This document shows positions 7,700-15,572 of a stretch of DNA of 26,772 nt, piece by piece (the stretch's first letter is position 1; each line of letters starts with the position of its first letter). Where the stretch lies: contig CANQDY010000004.1 of the NCBI GenBank assembly GCA_947593895.1, positions 1 through 26,772 on the forward strand. Reading direction: 5' to 3'. A program made the translations under genes and the position numbers. The notes beneath the pieces are model-generated. The model worked only from the letters and a program-made list of their open reading frames with translations, was not told the DNA's origin and made no database searches. Source of the DNA: an uncultured Bacilli bacterium. Lineage in GTDB: Bacteria; Bacillota_I; Bacilli_A; RFN20; CAG-449.

Positions 7700-8751
7700 T
7701 TGATATAATAAAAATAAGAAGAGATTTACACCAAATACCAGAATTAGGATTTAAAGAATTCAAAACTCAAAAATATATATTAAATATTTTAAAAAATTAT
7801 TGCTGTAGCATTACCCTTATAAAAACCGGAATAATTGCCTTTTTTGATAATCAAAAAAAATCTAGTTTAGCTTATCGTAGTGATATGGATGGATTAAATA
7901 TTCAAGAGACAAATAGTGTTGACTATAAGTCACAAAATAATATGCATGCTTGTGGGCATGATGCTCATATGGCTTTAGCAATCGGATTATGCGATTATCT
8001 TAATGAACATTATCAAGAATATTCTCAAAATTTCGTAATTATATTTCAACCTAGTGAAGAATCATTTGGAGGTAGTAAATTAGTAATTGATTCAAAGATT
8101 CTTGATACTTATCATGTTAATAAAGTAATTGCCATTCACCTATTTCCAAAACTTCCAAAAGGTAAGTTTTTCACTAATAAAATCGTATTTTCATCTGCAA
8201 GAGAAATTAATTATAATTTCAAAGGAAAAAGCGTTCATGTAGCGAATAAAAAAGGTCATATTAATTGCATTGATGTCGGTTATAAATTTACTAAAAGAAT
8301 TGAAAAATTATCAAACAAAAATACTCTAGTTCATATTGGAATGTTTAGTTCCGGAACTAGTCGTAACACTGTTTCCTCAACTACAACATTAAACGGAACA
8401 ATCAGAAGTAAAAAAAACGATATTAAAATTTATAACAAAATAGGAAAGATAAAAGAAAGATATGAAAAAAGGTACCATCTTAAAATCGATGATACCTCAG
8501 TGTTCTTATCTAGGGTTGAAAATAGTCGTTATTTAATCAAAAAAGCAAAAAGACTTATTGATTTAAAAACTATCAAAAAAACTTATTTTCAAGGTGAAGA
8601 TTTCTCTTCTTATTGTCAGATTTATCCTTGCCTATTCCTTTTATTTGGAATTGGTGACGAAGAATACCTCCATAGTTCAAATTTTAATTTTGACGATTCT
8701 CTTCTGCCACAATGTTTAGAGCAATTAATTAAACTTTTATCAATTGCTTAA
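7696..8751 (+). CDS. dapL: N-acetyldiaminopimelate deacetylase, M20 family
   Basis: This metal-dependent amidohydrolase removes acetate from N-acetyl-LL-diaminopimelate, giving the DapF substrate (the symbol follows Bacillus usage; dapL also names an unrelated aminotransferase). At 351 residues it is slightly short for the group. M20 features are RRDLHQIPELGF (8-19), YRSDMDGLNI (60-69), HACGHDAH with Cys86 and His88 as metal ligands (84-91), the catalytic Glu pair FQPSEES (117-123), IHLFP (147-151) and GEDFSSY near 310. The lid domain lies at about 165-275. General amino-acid amidohydrolases share these motifs; operon position fixes the role. Its ATG overlaps the dapH stop (ATGA). The stop codon overlaps that of convergent rubrerythrin. 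The N-acetyl-DAP aminotransferase between the DapH and deacetylase steps is not in this operon. Confidence 0.88.
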   Translation: MIDIIKIRRDLHQIPELGFKEFKTQKYILNILKNYCCSITLIKTGIIAFFDNQKKSSLAYRSDMDGLNIQETNSVDYKSQNNMHACGHDAHMALAIGLCDYLNEHYQEYSQNFVIIFQPSEESFGGSKLVIDSKILDTYHVNKVIAIHLFPKLPKGKFFTNKIVFSSAREINYNFKGKSVHVANKKGHINCIDVGYKFTKRIEKLSNKNTLVHIGMFSSGTSRNTVSSTTTLNGTIRSKKNDIKIYNKIGKIKERYEKRYHLKIDDTSVFLSRVENSRYLIKKAKRLIDLKTIKKTYFQGEDFSSYCQIYPCLFLLFGIGDEEYLHSSNFNFDDSLLPQCLEQLIKLLSIA

Positions 8752-9281
8752 TAATTATTTTGTTTTACTTGAAAGTAACTTTGAGCGTGACTGCAAACCG
8801 GACATACTTCTGGAGCCTTTTTACCCATTACTAAATGTCCACAATTACGACATTCCCACATAACAATTTCGCTTTTTTCAAAAACTTTCTGCATTTCAAC
8901 ATTTTTTAATAAGGTGCGGTAACGTTCTTCGTGAGTTTTTTCAATTGCCGCGACCAATCTAAATTTTGCTGCAATATCTTTAAAACCCTCTTCATCCGCA
9001 ACTTTTGCAAATGTATCATACATGTCTGTCCATTCATAATTTTCACCTTCAGCAGCTGATAGAAGATTAGTTTTAGTATCACCAATTCCGTTTAAATACT
9101 TAAACCAAATTTTTGCATGTTCCCGCTCGTTATTCGCAGTTTCAGTAAAAATTGCTGCAATTTGTTCAAAGCCCTCTTTTTTTGCCTTACTAGCAAAATA
9201 TAAATATTTATTTGTAGCTTGTGATTCTCCTGCAAAGGCGGCTTGTAAATTTTGTTCGGTTCTAGATCCTTTAAGTTCCAT
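8748..9281 (-). CDS. rbr: Rubrerythrin
   Basis: Rubrerythrin is a cytoplasmic non-haem iron protein that reduces hydrogen peroxide, taking electrons from rubredoxin or NADH-linked reductases. It is typical of anaerobes and microaerophiles. The 177 residues comprise a ferritin-like four-helix domain (1-135) and a C-terminal rubredoxin-like domain. Diiron ligands are visible in AGESQATNKY (Glu18), NNEREHA (about 50-56), ADEEGF and EKTHEERY. The Fe(Cys)4 site is formed by CRNCG and CPVCS. It has AAGGAGAT before the ATG and its own promoter at 9304-9332, so it can be expressed apart from the upstream M42 gene. Four bases at its 3' end are shared with the convergent deacetylase gene, leaving no room for a terminator between them. 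Confidence 0.95.
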   Translation of the reverse strand: MELKGSRTEQNLQAAFAGESQATNKYLYFASKAKKEGFEQIAAIFTETANNEREHAKIWFKYLNGIGDTKTNLLSAAEGENYEWTDMYDTFAKVADEEGFKDIAAKFRLVAAIEKTHEERYRTLLKNVEMQKVFEKSEIVMWECRNCGHLVMGKKAPEVCPVCSHAQSYFQVKQNNY

Positions 9282-9303
9282 AATTTTATCTCCTTGTAAT
9301 TAT

Positions 9304-9332
9304 ATTTTATGTAAATTTTTCTGATGAAACAA
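9304..9332 (-). promoter_or_regulatory. Promoter of rubrerythrin
   Basis: On the minus strand TTGTTT (9327-9332) and TAAAAT (9304-9309) are separated by 17 bases, 23 bases upstream of the rubrerythrin ATG and just past the M42 stop. No clear PerR-type palindrome was seen around it. Confidence 0.5.
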
Positions 9333-9338
9333 TTAATT

Positions 9339-10379
9339 TTAATAATTATATGGTTTTAAAGAGAAATTTTCTGATATGTTTAGTAAAAATTCCGCTAAAA
9401 TATCAATCATTGATTCAACATCAGCGTATGAAGCAACTTCTACTGGTGAGTGCATATAACGAATTGGTATAGAAAATAAAACTACCGGATTTCCTTGATT
9501 TGTTTTAATAATCGTATCCCCATCAGTACAGGTTCTACCCGGCCAAACTTCATATTGAACTTTTAAATTAAGTTTATTAGCACAGGTTTTTAATAAATCA
9601 TTTAATTTCCGATTTGGAATAGAGCCTAAACAAAGGACACCTCCATTTCCAACACTAATTTCACCTGCCTCACTAGCGTTTTGAAAATCATTTGCATAAG
9701 TAACATCAACTATAACTGATAAATCAGGTTTAATAATTTCACTTGAAGAATAAGCTCCTCTTCCAGTATTTTCTTCACCGGTAGACATAGTAGCATATAT
9801 TCCACATTTTGCACCCATTTCTTTAGCTTTTAATGCCGCCTCTTGAATAACAAAAACACCAAGACGATCATCTAAAGCTCTACCTGCAAACATATTATTT
9901 TTTAGATCAATTAAATCAGTGTCATGAATAATATAACTTCCTAAAGGAACAATCTTTTTTGCCTCTTCTTTAGATATACAGCCGATATCAACAAATAAAT
10001 CATCAGCGTTCAATTTACTATTATCAATAACTTTATCATTAACTCCAACGACACCATTTACAATTTTTTCATCCGTGATGATTCTAACTTTAGTGCCAAC
10101 ATATAGTTGAATTTTTACTCCACCATTTTTACTAACTGACAAACTTCCATCCGAATTATAACCATTAACAATAAGCGATATTTCATCACTATGAGCAACT
10201 AAATTAACTTTAAATTTACTTTTTTGATTATATACAATACTCGCACTACCTTGATAATCATAAATTATTTGATCGGCAACATCTTTTCTTTTATTCACTA
10301 ATAACTTAATCAAACGATCTTCTCTACCAGAAGGAGAAGGCGTTTTAATAATTTCTTTTAATAACTCTTTATTTATCAT
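9339..10379 (-). CDS. M42 family metallo-aminopeptidase
   Basis: A dinuclear-metal aminopeptidase of the glutamyl-aminopeptidase/FrvX/deblocking-aminopeptidase family. It degrades peptides in the cytoplasm, usually as a dodecamer. It is 346 residues, the normal length. All ligand motifs are present: AHSDE (62-66, His63), ALDDR (168-172, Asp170), the catalytic GEEN (201-204, Glu202-Glu203), VDVTYANDF with Asp225, and RYMHSPVEV with His310 near the C-terminus. The inserted PDZ-like subdomain (about 68-150) is typical. Exact peptide specificity cannot be assigned. GGAGGATAA precedes the ATG. It follows the permease by 36 bases on the same strand, which hints that the two may be co-transcribed, though a functional link is not established. 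Confidence 0.92.
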   Translation of the reverse strand: MINKELLKEIIKTPSPSGREDRLIKLLVNKRKDVADQIIYDYQGSASIVYNQKSKFKVNLVAHSDEISLIVNGYNSDGSLSVSKNGGVKIQLYVGTKVRIITDEKIVNGVVGVNDKVIDNSKLNADDLFVDIGCISKEEAKKIVPLGSYIIHDTDLIDLKNNMFAGRALDDRLGVFVIQEAALKAKEMGAKCGIYATMSTGEENTGRGAYSSSEIIKPDLSVIVDVTYANDFQNASEAGEISVGNGGVLCLGSIPNRKLNDLLKTCANKLNLKVQYEVWPGRTCTDGDTIIKTNQGNPVVLFSIPIRYMHSPVEVASYADVESMIDILAEFLLNISENFSLKPYNY

Positions 10380-10415
10380 AAGTTATCCTCCATCAACAAT
10401 AAGATTATATGATAA

Positions 10416-11513
10416 TTAAAATAAACAAACAATTAAAAGAACCGCTAAAAATGAGAAGTTAATTAATTCAAATGTAAGTAAATATCCTTTATATTTATGA
10501 TAATGATGTACATATTGTTTTAATGCGATTAAACTAGCAAGAGATGCAATTATAGTTCCGAGTCCACCAATATTAACTCCTTGAAGCAAAGCTGAATAAT
10601 TATTTGTAAATTGAGATAATAATATTGAACTAGGAACATTAGAAATAAATTGGCAAGATAGTACTGATACTAATAATTCTCTACCACTGAAAACTGAATT
10701 AATAAAGTTTTTTATTTCTGGAATTCTAGCCATATTCCCTGCAAAAATAAAAAAGAGGCAAAATGTTAATAATAATCCATAATCAACTCTTAAAATACAT
10801 TTATAGTCGCTAATTAGAGCGACAAAAAGAACAATTAAAAGTCCAATCCAAGTAGGAATTACTCTAAAAACTACTACTAAAGCGAAAATAAATAAAATAG
10901 AATTAAGAACGATTCTCTTTATATCAACTAAATAACTTGTTTCATAGTGATCTTTAATCGGTTTATTTTTTACAATTAAAATTGTCAATAAGATTAAAGC
11001 AACTGAAGTTAAAAATGGTTTAAGCATAATAGACATAAACTCAAGAGGATTAATGTGATAAAACGAATAAATATACATATTTTGTGGGTTGCCAAATGGA
11101 GTTAACATACCACCTAAATTGGCGGCTATAACTTGCATTGTAATAATAAATGGCGCATATTCATGTTCTTTAGTTTGGTCAATTAGACATAAGGTTAACG
11201 GAATAAATGTTAATAGTGTCATATCATTTGCCAAAACCATCGAGCCAAGAAAAGTAATTACTATTAAAGTAAAAATCAGTAGTCTTAAATTATGAACTTT
11301 TTCTAAAATTAGATCCGCTAAAATTTCAAATGCATGAAGTTTTTTAAATCCAGCTATAACTATCATTGTCATTAATAAAATGCATAGTGTATCTACATTA
11401 AAATAATTTAAATATTCTTTATCAAATGGTACAAATATACAAGAAATAAGAGCTAAAACAAAGGCAATTATAACAACAATATTTCTTTTTAATAGCATAT
11501 TAATTTTACTCAT
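10416..11513 (-). CDS. ArsB/SLC13-like anion permease
   Basis: A 365-residue integral membrane protein with about ten to eleven hydrophobic segments, from VVIIAFVLALISCIFV near the N-terminus to FLAVLLIVCLF at the very end. It belongs to the ion-transporter superfamily (COG1055-like, annotated as SLC13, CitM or ArsB permeases). The helix-hairpin element PFGNPQNMYIYSFY (about 139-152) is the diagnostic motif, and a second hairpin region NVPSSILLSQF sits near residue 295. The substrate is uncertain: dicarboxylate, inorganic anion or arsenite are all known for the fold, and no arsR or arsC is nearby. It lies directly downstream of cysK-cysE, which would fit sulfate or a related anion, but that is only context. 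A hairpin covers its ribosome-binding region (11516-11537). Confidence 0.78.
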   Translation of the reverse strand: MSKINMLLKRNIVVIIAFVLALISCIFVPFDKEYLNYFNVDTLCILLMTMIVIAGFKKLHAFEILADLILEKVHNLRLLIFTLIVITFLGSMVLANDMTLLTFIPLTLCLIDQTKEHEYAPFIITMQVIAANLGGMLTPFGNPQNMYIYSFYHINPLEFMSIMLKPFLTSVALILLTILIVKNKPIKDHYETSYLVDIKRIVLNSILFIFALVVVFRVIPTWIGLLIVLFVALISDYKCILRVDYGLLLTFCLFFIFAGNMARIPEIKNFINSVFSGRELLVSVLSCQFISNVPSSILLSQFTNNYSALLQGVNIGGLGTIIASLASLIALKQYVHHYHKYKGYLLTFELINFSFLAVLLIVCLF

Positions 11514-11515
11514 AC

Positions 11516-11537
11516 ACTTTTCTCACAAAAGAAAAGT
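11516..11537 (-). promoter_or_regulatory. Leader hairpin immediately upstream of the permease start
   Basis: ACTTTTCT and AGAAAAGT form a perfect 8-bp stem with a 6-base loop, ending two bases before the permease ATG. It lies in the 51-base cysE-permease spacer and contains the only purine stretch (GAGAAAAG) that could serve as a ribosome site. It has no T tract afterwards, so it is less likely to be a terminator than a translation-limiting structure. Confidence 0.4.
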
Positions 11538-11564
11538 ATATTCCTGATTAATCCTAATTTAAAG

Positions 11565-12284
11565 TTATTTTTTATCTTTTATAATAAGTTCGTTAGATTT
11601 ATTAAATACTTTTTTGTAATCATCAAGTGATTTAGTTAAAACAACATTACATCCAATTATAGAATAACTGCCAACAATTGTATTTCCCCCAAGTATTGTT
11701 GAGTTAGAGTAAATTATCACATGATCTTTAATTGTCGGGTGTCTTTTTGTTCCTTTAATTGATTGTCCATCTTCTATTGATAAAGCTCCCAAAGTAACAC
11801 CATGATAAATTCTGACGTGATTTCCAATAATCGATGTTTCCCCAATAACCACACCAGTTCCGTGATCGATAAAGAAATAATCGCCAATAGTTGCACCTGG
11901 GTGAATATCAATTCCGGTTTTACTATGTGCGTATTCACAAATAATTCGTGCTGGTAGTTTTAAATCTAATAAATATAATTTATGTGCTATACGATAATGA
12001 ATAACTGCGTAAATTCCAGGATAAGTTAATAAAGCTTCTTCTATTGATAAACAAGCGGGATCACCATCATATGTGGACTTTAAGTCACTTTTGATTGATT
12101 TTTTAATATCTGTTAATGAATTAAAAAAATCATTTTCTTTTCTTATATCATCACTTATATACTTACTAAAGTAAATTTTTCCCTTAGTTAAGAAATCTTC
12201 ATTCTTATTAGAAAATACATTTGGAAAAAGATAATTAATAATAAGTGATGAAAATTTAATAATTTTCTGTTTATTTATTACCAT
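11565..12284 (-). CDS. cysE: Serine O-acetyltransferase (EpsC type)
   Basis: CysE transfers acetyl from acetyl-CoA to L-serine, giving O-acetylserine, the substrate of CysK. At 239 residues it has an alpha-helical N-terminal domain (1-120) including DPACLSIEEALLTYPGIYAV (75-94) and a left-handed beta-helix (about 124-215). Catalytic features are GIDIHPGATIG with His128, IDHGTGVVIGET with His141, and HGVTLGA (161-167). The long N-terminal arm matches the EpsC-like form common in Firmicutes. The start codon overlaps the cysK stop (ATGGTAA, 7 bases) and uses GGTGGAG inside the end of cysK, so translation is coupled and a CysE-CysK complex would be made in balance. Confidence 0.92.
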   Translation of the reverse strand: MVINKQKIIKFSSLIINYLFPNVFSNKNEDFLTKGKIYFSKYISDDIRKENDFFNSLTDIKKSIKSDLKSTYDGDPACLSIEEALLTYPGIYAVIHYRIAHKLYLLDLKLPARIICEYAHSKTGIDIHPGATIGDYFFIDHGTGVVIGETSIIGNHVRIYHGVTLGALSIEDGQSIKGTKRHPTIKDHVIIYSNSTILGGNTIVGSYSIIGCNVVLTKSLDDYKKVFNKSNELIIKDKK

Positions 12285-13156
12285 GAATATCGTTCTCCAC
12301 CATCTGGAAAAATCACCACAATCTTTTTATTTTGATATTTTTTTTGTTTTTGCAACTTTATAGCACACGCAAGATTAGCACCTGAAGAAATTCCAACCAA
12401 TAAACCATTTGATAAAACAATTTTTTTAGCGCATTCAATAGCCTCTTCATCTTTAATTAACATAATTCTATTTACTAAAGCTTGATCAAATAATGGTGGC
12501 AAAAAATTTGCGCCTATTCCTTGAATATGATGAACACCACTTCTCTTTAATGATATTAAAGGTGAAGAATATGGTTCAACTCCAATAACTTCTATATCAA
12601 GATTTTTTTCTTTAACATATTTTCCCATTCCTGATATTGTTCCACTTGTGCCTATTCCATCAATGATTACATTTACATCTTTTAAATCATTTAATATCTC
12701 TTTTATCGTCGTTTGATAATGACTTAACATATTATTTTTATTATTAAATTGATCCACAATAATACTATTTTTTATCTGTTCATTTAATTGTTTGGCTTTA
12801 GCAACACACTCTTTTATTCCACCATCCACTAAAATTAATGTTGCAGAATAATCTTTTATTAATTTTCTTCTTTCAAAAGACATACTTTTTGGCATAACAA
12901 CAATACAGTTAATTTCAAAAATATTTGAAAGTGCCGCTAAAGATATACCCATATTACCTGAAGTAGGTTCAATAATGGTATCCCCTTTATGAAGCATTCC
13001 ATCTTCAAAAAGTTTTTTTAGCATCCAATAAGCAGGGCGATCTTTAATTGAACCACTCAAATTGTTCTTTTCTATCTTTGCATAAATATTATTGTATCCT
13101 TTAAGCTTTATAAGTGGAGTATCACCAATCAGTTCTAAAGAATCATTCAATAGCAT
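12278..13156 (-). CDS. cysK: Cysteine synthase (O-acetylserine sulfhydrylase)
   Basis: A PLP enzyme that combines O-acetylserine with sulfide to form cysteine. It is 292 residues, slightly short against the usual 300-310; the C-terminus ends at GGERYSW. Motifs are GDTPLIKL (11-18), the Schiff-base Lys38 in SGSIKDRPA (34-42), the substrate loop EPTSGNMG (63-70), the phosphate-binding GTSGTISG (169-176), GISSGAN (255-261) and PDGGERY (284-290). Cystathionine beta-synthase shares the fold but the adjacent cysE supports cysteine synthase. AGAGG precedes the ATG at normal spacing, half buried in a potential hairpin (13161-13179). No T-box, S-box or CymR-like site was recognised in the short leader. 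Confidence 0.92.
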   Translation of the reverse strand: MLLNDSLELIGDTPLIKLKGYNNIYAKIEKNNLSGSIKDRPAYWMLKKLFEDGMLHKGDTIIEPTSGNMGISLAALSNIFEINCIVVMPKSMSFERRKLIKDYSATLILVDGGIKECVAKAKQLNEQIKNSIIVDQFNNKNNMLSHYQTTIKEILNDLKDVNVIIDGIGTSGTISGMGKYVKEKNLDIEVIGVEPYSSPLISLKRSGVHHIQGIGANFLPPLFDQALVNRIMLIKDEEAIECAKKIVLSNGLLVGISSGANLACAIKLQKQKKYQNKKIVVIFPDGGERYSW

Positions 13157-13160
13157 AAAA

Positions 13161-13179
13161 ATACCTCTTATTTAGGTAT
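13161..13179 (-). promoter_or_regulatory. Small inverted repeat overlapping the cysK ribosome site
   Basis: ATACCT and AGGTAT (6-bp perfect stem, 7-base loop) flank AAATAAG in the cysK leader. The 3' arm takes in part of the Shine-Dalgarno AGAGG. It could be an operator or a weak translation-limiting hairpin. The stem is short, so chance is possible. Confidence 0.3.
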
Positions 13180-13229
13180 ATGTTTTTATTTGAAAGCGGT
13201 TCTATATTTATTAATAAATCAACAAATTC

Positions 13230-13258
13230 TTGATTTTGAAAAATAATATGCATATTAT
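13230..13258 (+). promoter_or_regulatory. Promoter of the MATE transporter gene
   Basis: TTGATT (13230-13235) and TATTAT (13253-13258) are separated by 17 bases and end 27 bases before the ATG at 13286, on the same strand. Confidence 0.5.
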
Positions 13259-13285
13259 TTTCTTTTGAGAAGTAAGAGGATAAAG

Positions 13286-14668
13286 ATGATTAGAACTAAA
13301 TATGAAATAGATTTAACTAACGGATGCATTTGGAAAAAAATATTATTATTTGCTCTTCCATTAATGTTTTCAAGTGTTTTACAACTTCTTTATAATGCTT
13401 GCGATATTGTCGTTATTGGTAGATTTAGAGATCATACTGCATTGTCTGCGATTAGTTCTACAAGTTCATTAATCAACTTAATCATAAATTTGTTCATTGG
13501 TTTATCCGTTGGAAGTAATATCGTTATGGCAAAATGTTATGGCCAAAACGATAAAGAAAAAGCCCAAAAAATTGTTAGTACTTCAATAATAATTTCTCTT
13601 ATATCCGGATTACTATTAGGGGTTTTTGGCGTTTTATTTGCTAAACAATTATTGCTACTAATGGGTTCGCCAAGTGATGTAATAAATCTAGCGACTATTT
13701 ATTTACAGATTTTCTTTATCGGTATGCCATTTAATCTACTTTACAACTTTGGCGCATCAATATTAAGAGCATCAGGAGATACAAAAAGACCGTTATATTT
13801 CTTACTGATATCTGGAATATTTAATGTCGGTGCAAATCTACTCTTTGTTATTGTTTTTAATATGTCCACCGATGGAGTTGCTCTTGCAACAATTATTTCC
13901 CAATTTATCAGTGCTATGCTAATTTTAATAACCCTATTAAAAGAAAAAGGCTTCTGTCATTTATCTTTAAAAGAATTAAAAATTGATAAAAAGGTTTTAT
14001 TTGAAATATCTAAAGTTGGTTTACCAGCAGGACTACAAGGAACTATCTTTTCAATTAGTAATGTTATTATTCAATCATCTGTTAATTTCTTTGGATCATA
14101 TGTTATGGCCGGAAATGGTGCAGCCGCAAATCTTGAGGGTTTTATTTATGCTTGTATGAATGCCTTCTATCAGGCATCAATTACTTTTACTAGCCAAAAT
14201 TATGGTGCAAAGAAATATGATAACATATCTAAAATTCTGAAATATAATTTATATCTAGTAGTTTTATTTGGAGGAATTCTTGGTATCACTGCATATCTAT
14301 CTTCTGGTTTTTTATTAAATATATATACAACCGATCCTGATGTAATTAAAATCGGTACTATTAGAATGGGAATTATTTGTGTTCCATATTTTCTATGTGG
14401 AATAATGGATGTAGTTGTTGGTTCATTAAGGGGACTTGGGAAATCAACTACACCAATGATAGTTTCTTTACTTGGTGTCTGCGGATTAAGAATCATTTGG
14501 ATTTTTACTATCTTCCGTTCAAATATGAACTTAGGATTACTCTATGTTTCTTATCCAATTTCCTGGATAATTACATTCATAATTTTAATGATTTGTTTTA
14601 TCAATTTATATAGAAAAATTGTATCATTTGAAACTAATTTAACCAAACAAACAACTGGCATTGTTTAG
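13286..14668 (+). CDS. MATE family multidrug/metabolite efflux transporter
   Basis: A 460-residue membrane protein with twelve predicted helices in two homologous halves, exporting organic cations or drugs using a Na+ or H+ gradient. The N-terminal signature is clear: YEIDLTNG, then ILLFALPLMFSSVLQLLYNA and CDIVVIGRF. Later segments include GASILRASGDTKRPLYFLL near residue 160, GLPAGLQGTIFSISN near 250 and GSLRGLGKSTTPMIV near 385, the equivalent element of the second half. It fits the DinF/NorM-like Firmicutes subgroup; the substrate is unknown. The ATG at 13286 is chosen because AAGAGGA lies five bases upstream; a TTG seven codons earlier would put that site inside the gene. It is divergent from cysK and stands alone. 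Confidence 0.9.
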   Translation: MIRTKYEIDLTNGCIWKKILLFALPLMFSSVLQLLYNACDIVVIGRFRDHTALSAISSTSSLINLIINLFIGLSVGSNIVMAKCYGQNDKEKAQKIVSTSIIISLISGLLLGVFGVLFAKQLLLLMGSPSDVINLATIYLQIFFIGMPFNLLYNFGASILRASGDTKRPLYFLLISGIFNVGANLLFVIVFNMSTDGVALATIISQFISAMLILITLLKEKGFCHLSLKELKIDKKVLFEISKVGLPAGLQGTIFSISNVIIQSSVNFFGSYVMAGNGAAANLEGFIYACMNAFYQASITFTSQNYGAKKYDNISKILKYNLYLVVLFGGILGITAYLSSGFLLNIYTTDPDVIKIGTIRMGIICVPYFLCGIMDVVVGSLRGLGKSTTPMIVSLLGVCGLRIIWIFTIFRSNMNLGLLYVSYPISWIITFIILMICFINLYRKIVSFETNLTKQTTGIV

Positions 14669-14942
14669 TTTTAAAATTTATTTCTTGCTCTCTTATTTCA
14701 TTTAAAAAAGTTTTAAAATACTATAAATACCACAATAGAAAGAATAATTTTTGTGATAAATTAAGTATAAGCTAACCTATATATTGAAAAAATAAAATTA
14801 GTGTTGGAATTTATAAAACATTTTTTCTTAATATTGCAAATATTGTAATATTCTTTCCTACTAATTGCTAAAATGAAAATACACAAGAAGGTATATTAAA
14901 TACATTTCTTTTATAAACTTTGAACCATAACCTATCACTTTT

Positions 14943-15176
14943 TTAAATAAATAAAGATTTAAATCCAATATTTAGACTAAATCCATGAGCAAAATTAGTT
15001 AACACTATAAACAAAGTAAACCAAACAAGCACAAAATAAAATGTTTGCTTAGATTTTCTTAAAATTTTTAGAAACAAATAGACAAATAAATATAAACAAG
15101 CTGTTAATTTAGAAATAAATACCATTAAACCCACGGTCACTGAATACCCATATTTAATCCAAAAGTAGTTTTTCAT
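14943..15176 (-). CDS. Possible small two-helix membrane protein
   Basis: A 77-residue reading frame lying in the 904-base gap 14669-15572. It has two or three hydrophobic stretches: VTVGLMVFISKLTACLYLFV (14-33) and FYFVLVWFTLFIVLTNFAHG (46-65), separated by a basic loop (KILRKSKQ). This would place the loop in the cytoplasm. Its ATG overlaps the stop of an upstream broken frame as ATGA, the usual sign of a coupled operon. The ribosome site is weak. I do not recognise the family. It may be an intact survivor of a decayed two-gene unit, or a fragment itself. Confidence 0.35.
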   Translation of the reverse strand: MKNYFWIKYGYSVTVGLMVFISKLTACLYLFVYLFLKILRKSKQTFYFVLVWFTLFIVLTNFAHGFSLNIGFKSLFI

Positions 15177-15376
15177 TTTAGATATCCACTTATCGTCTTA
15201 ATATTTGCACTATTCACTTCTGAAATATCTAAAAATGATTTTACTAATATGATATCTTTTGGTTAAATAATTAATTCAAAAAACAACAATAAACAAAATT
15301 CAAGCGCGGAAAATCTTTTAACTTTTTTATATTTTTTTACCATTAAAGTGGCAACATTTAACTTTATTACCCAACT
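15173..15376 (-). pseudogene. Broken frame upstream of the small membrane protein
   Basis: On the minus strand the frame ending at TGA (15173-15175) reads back through SEVNSANIKTISGYLK and PKDIILVKSFLDI to an in-frame TAA at 15263-15265. It continues beyond that in the same frame with KKVKRFSALEFCLLLFFELI up to another stop at 15377-15379. The mixed polar sequence on both sides of a single stop, and the ATGA overlap with the next frame, suggest a gene interrupted by a nonsense change. Upstream pieces in another frame (QLLLFNAINNLFKVG) may belong to it. No family is recognised. The rest of the gap, 14669-14942 and 15380-15572, shows nothing else I can support. Confidence 0.35.
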
Positions 15377-15572
15377 TTAAATAAATTATTAATTGCATTA
15401 AATAATAATAGTTGCGTAGTAAAAGTAACTACCAAATTTGAATAGAATCATCAAGTACCAAACAAAGAAAAATAATACATCACTTATAAAGCAATTTAAA
15501 TTTAAAGAAAATTTTAAAAAACATCGCAAAAGAAATTTTTATATTGTATGATGTAATTAATTTGGGGGAATT

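Noticed and set aside
7527..7763. Minus-strand open frame across the dapH/deacetylase junction
   Set aside because: Leu-rich antisense shadow of two clear genes.
13157..13285. S-box, T-box or CymR-type control upstream of cysK
   Set aside because: The leader is only about 100 bases and shows none of the conserved elements.
14200..14613. Open frames at 14200-14496 (-) and 14377-14613 (+)
   Set aside because: Shadows of the MATE gene, whose helices and motifs continue through this part.
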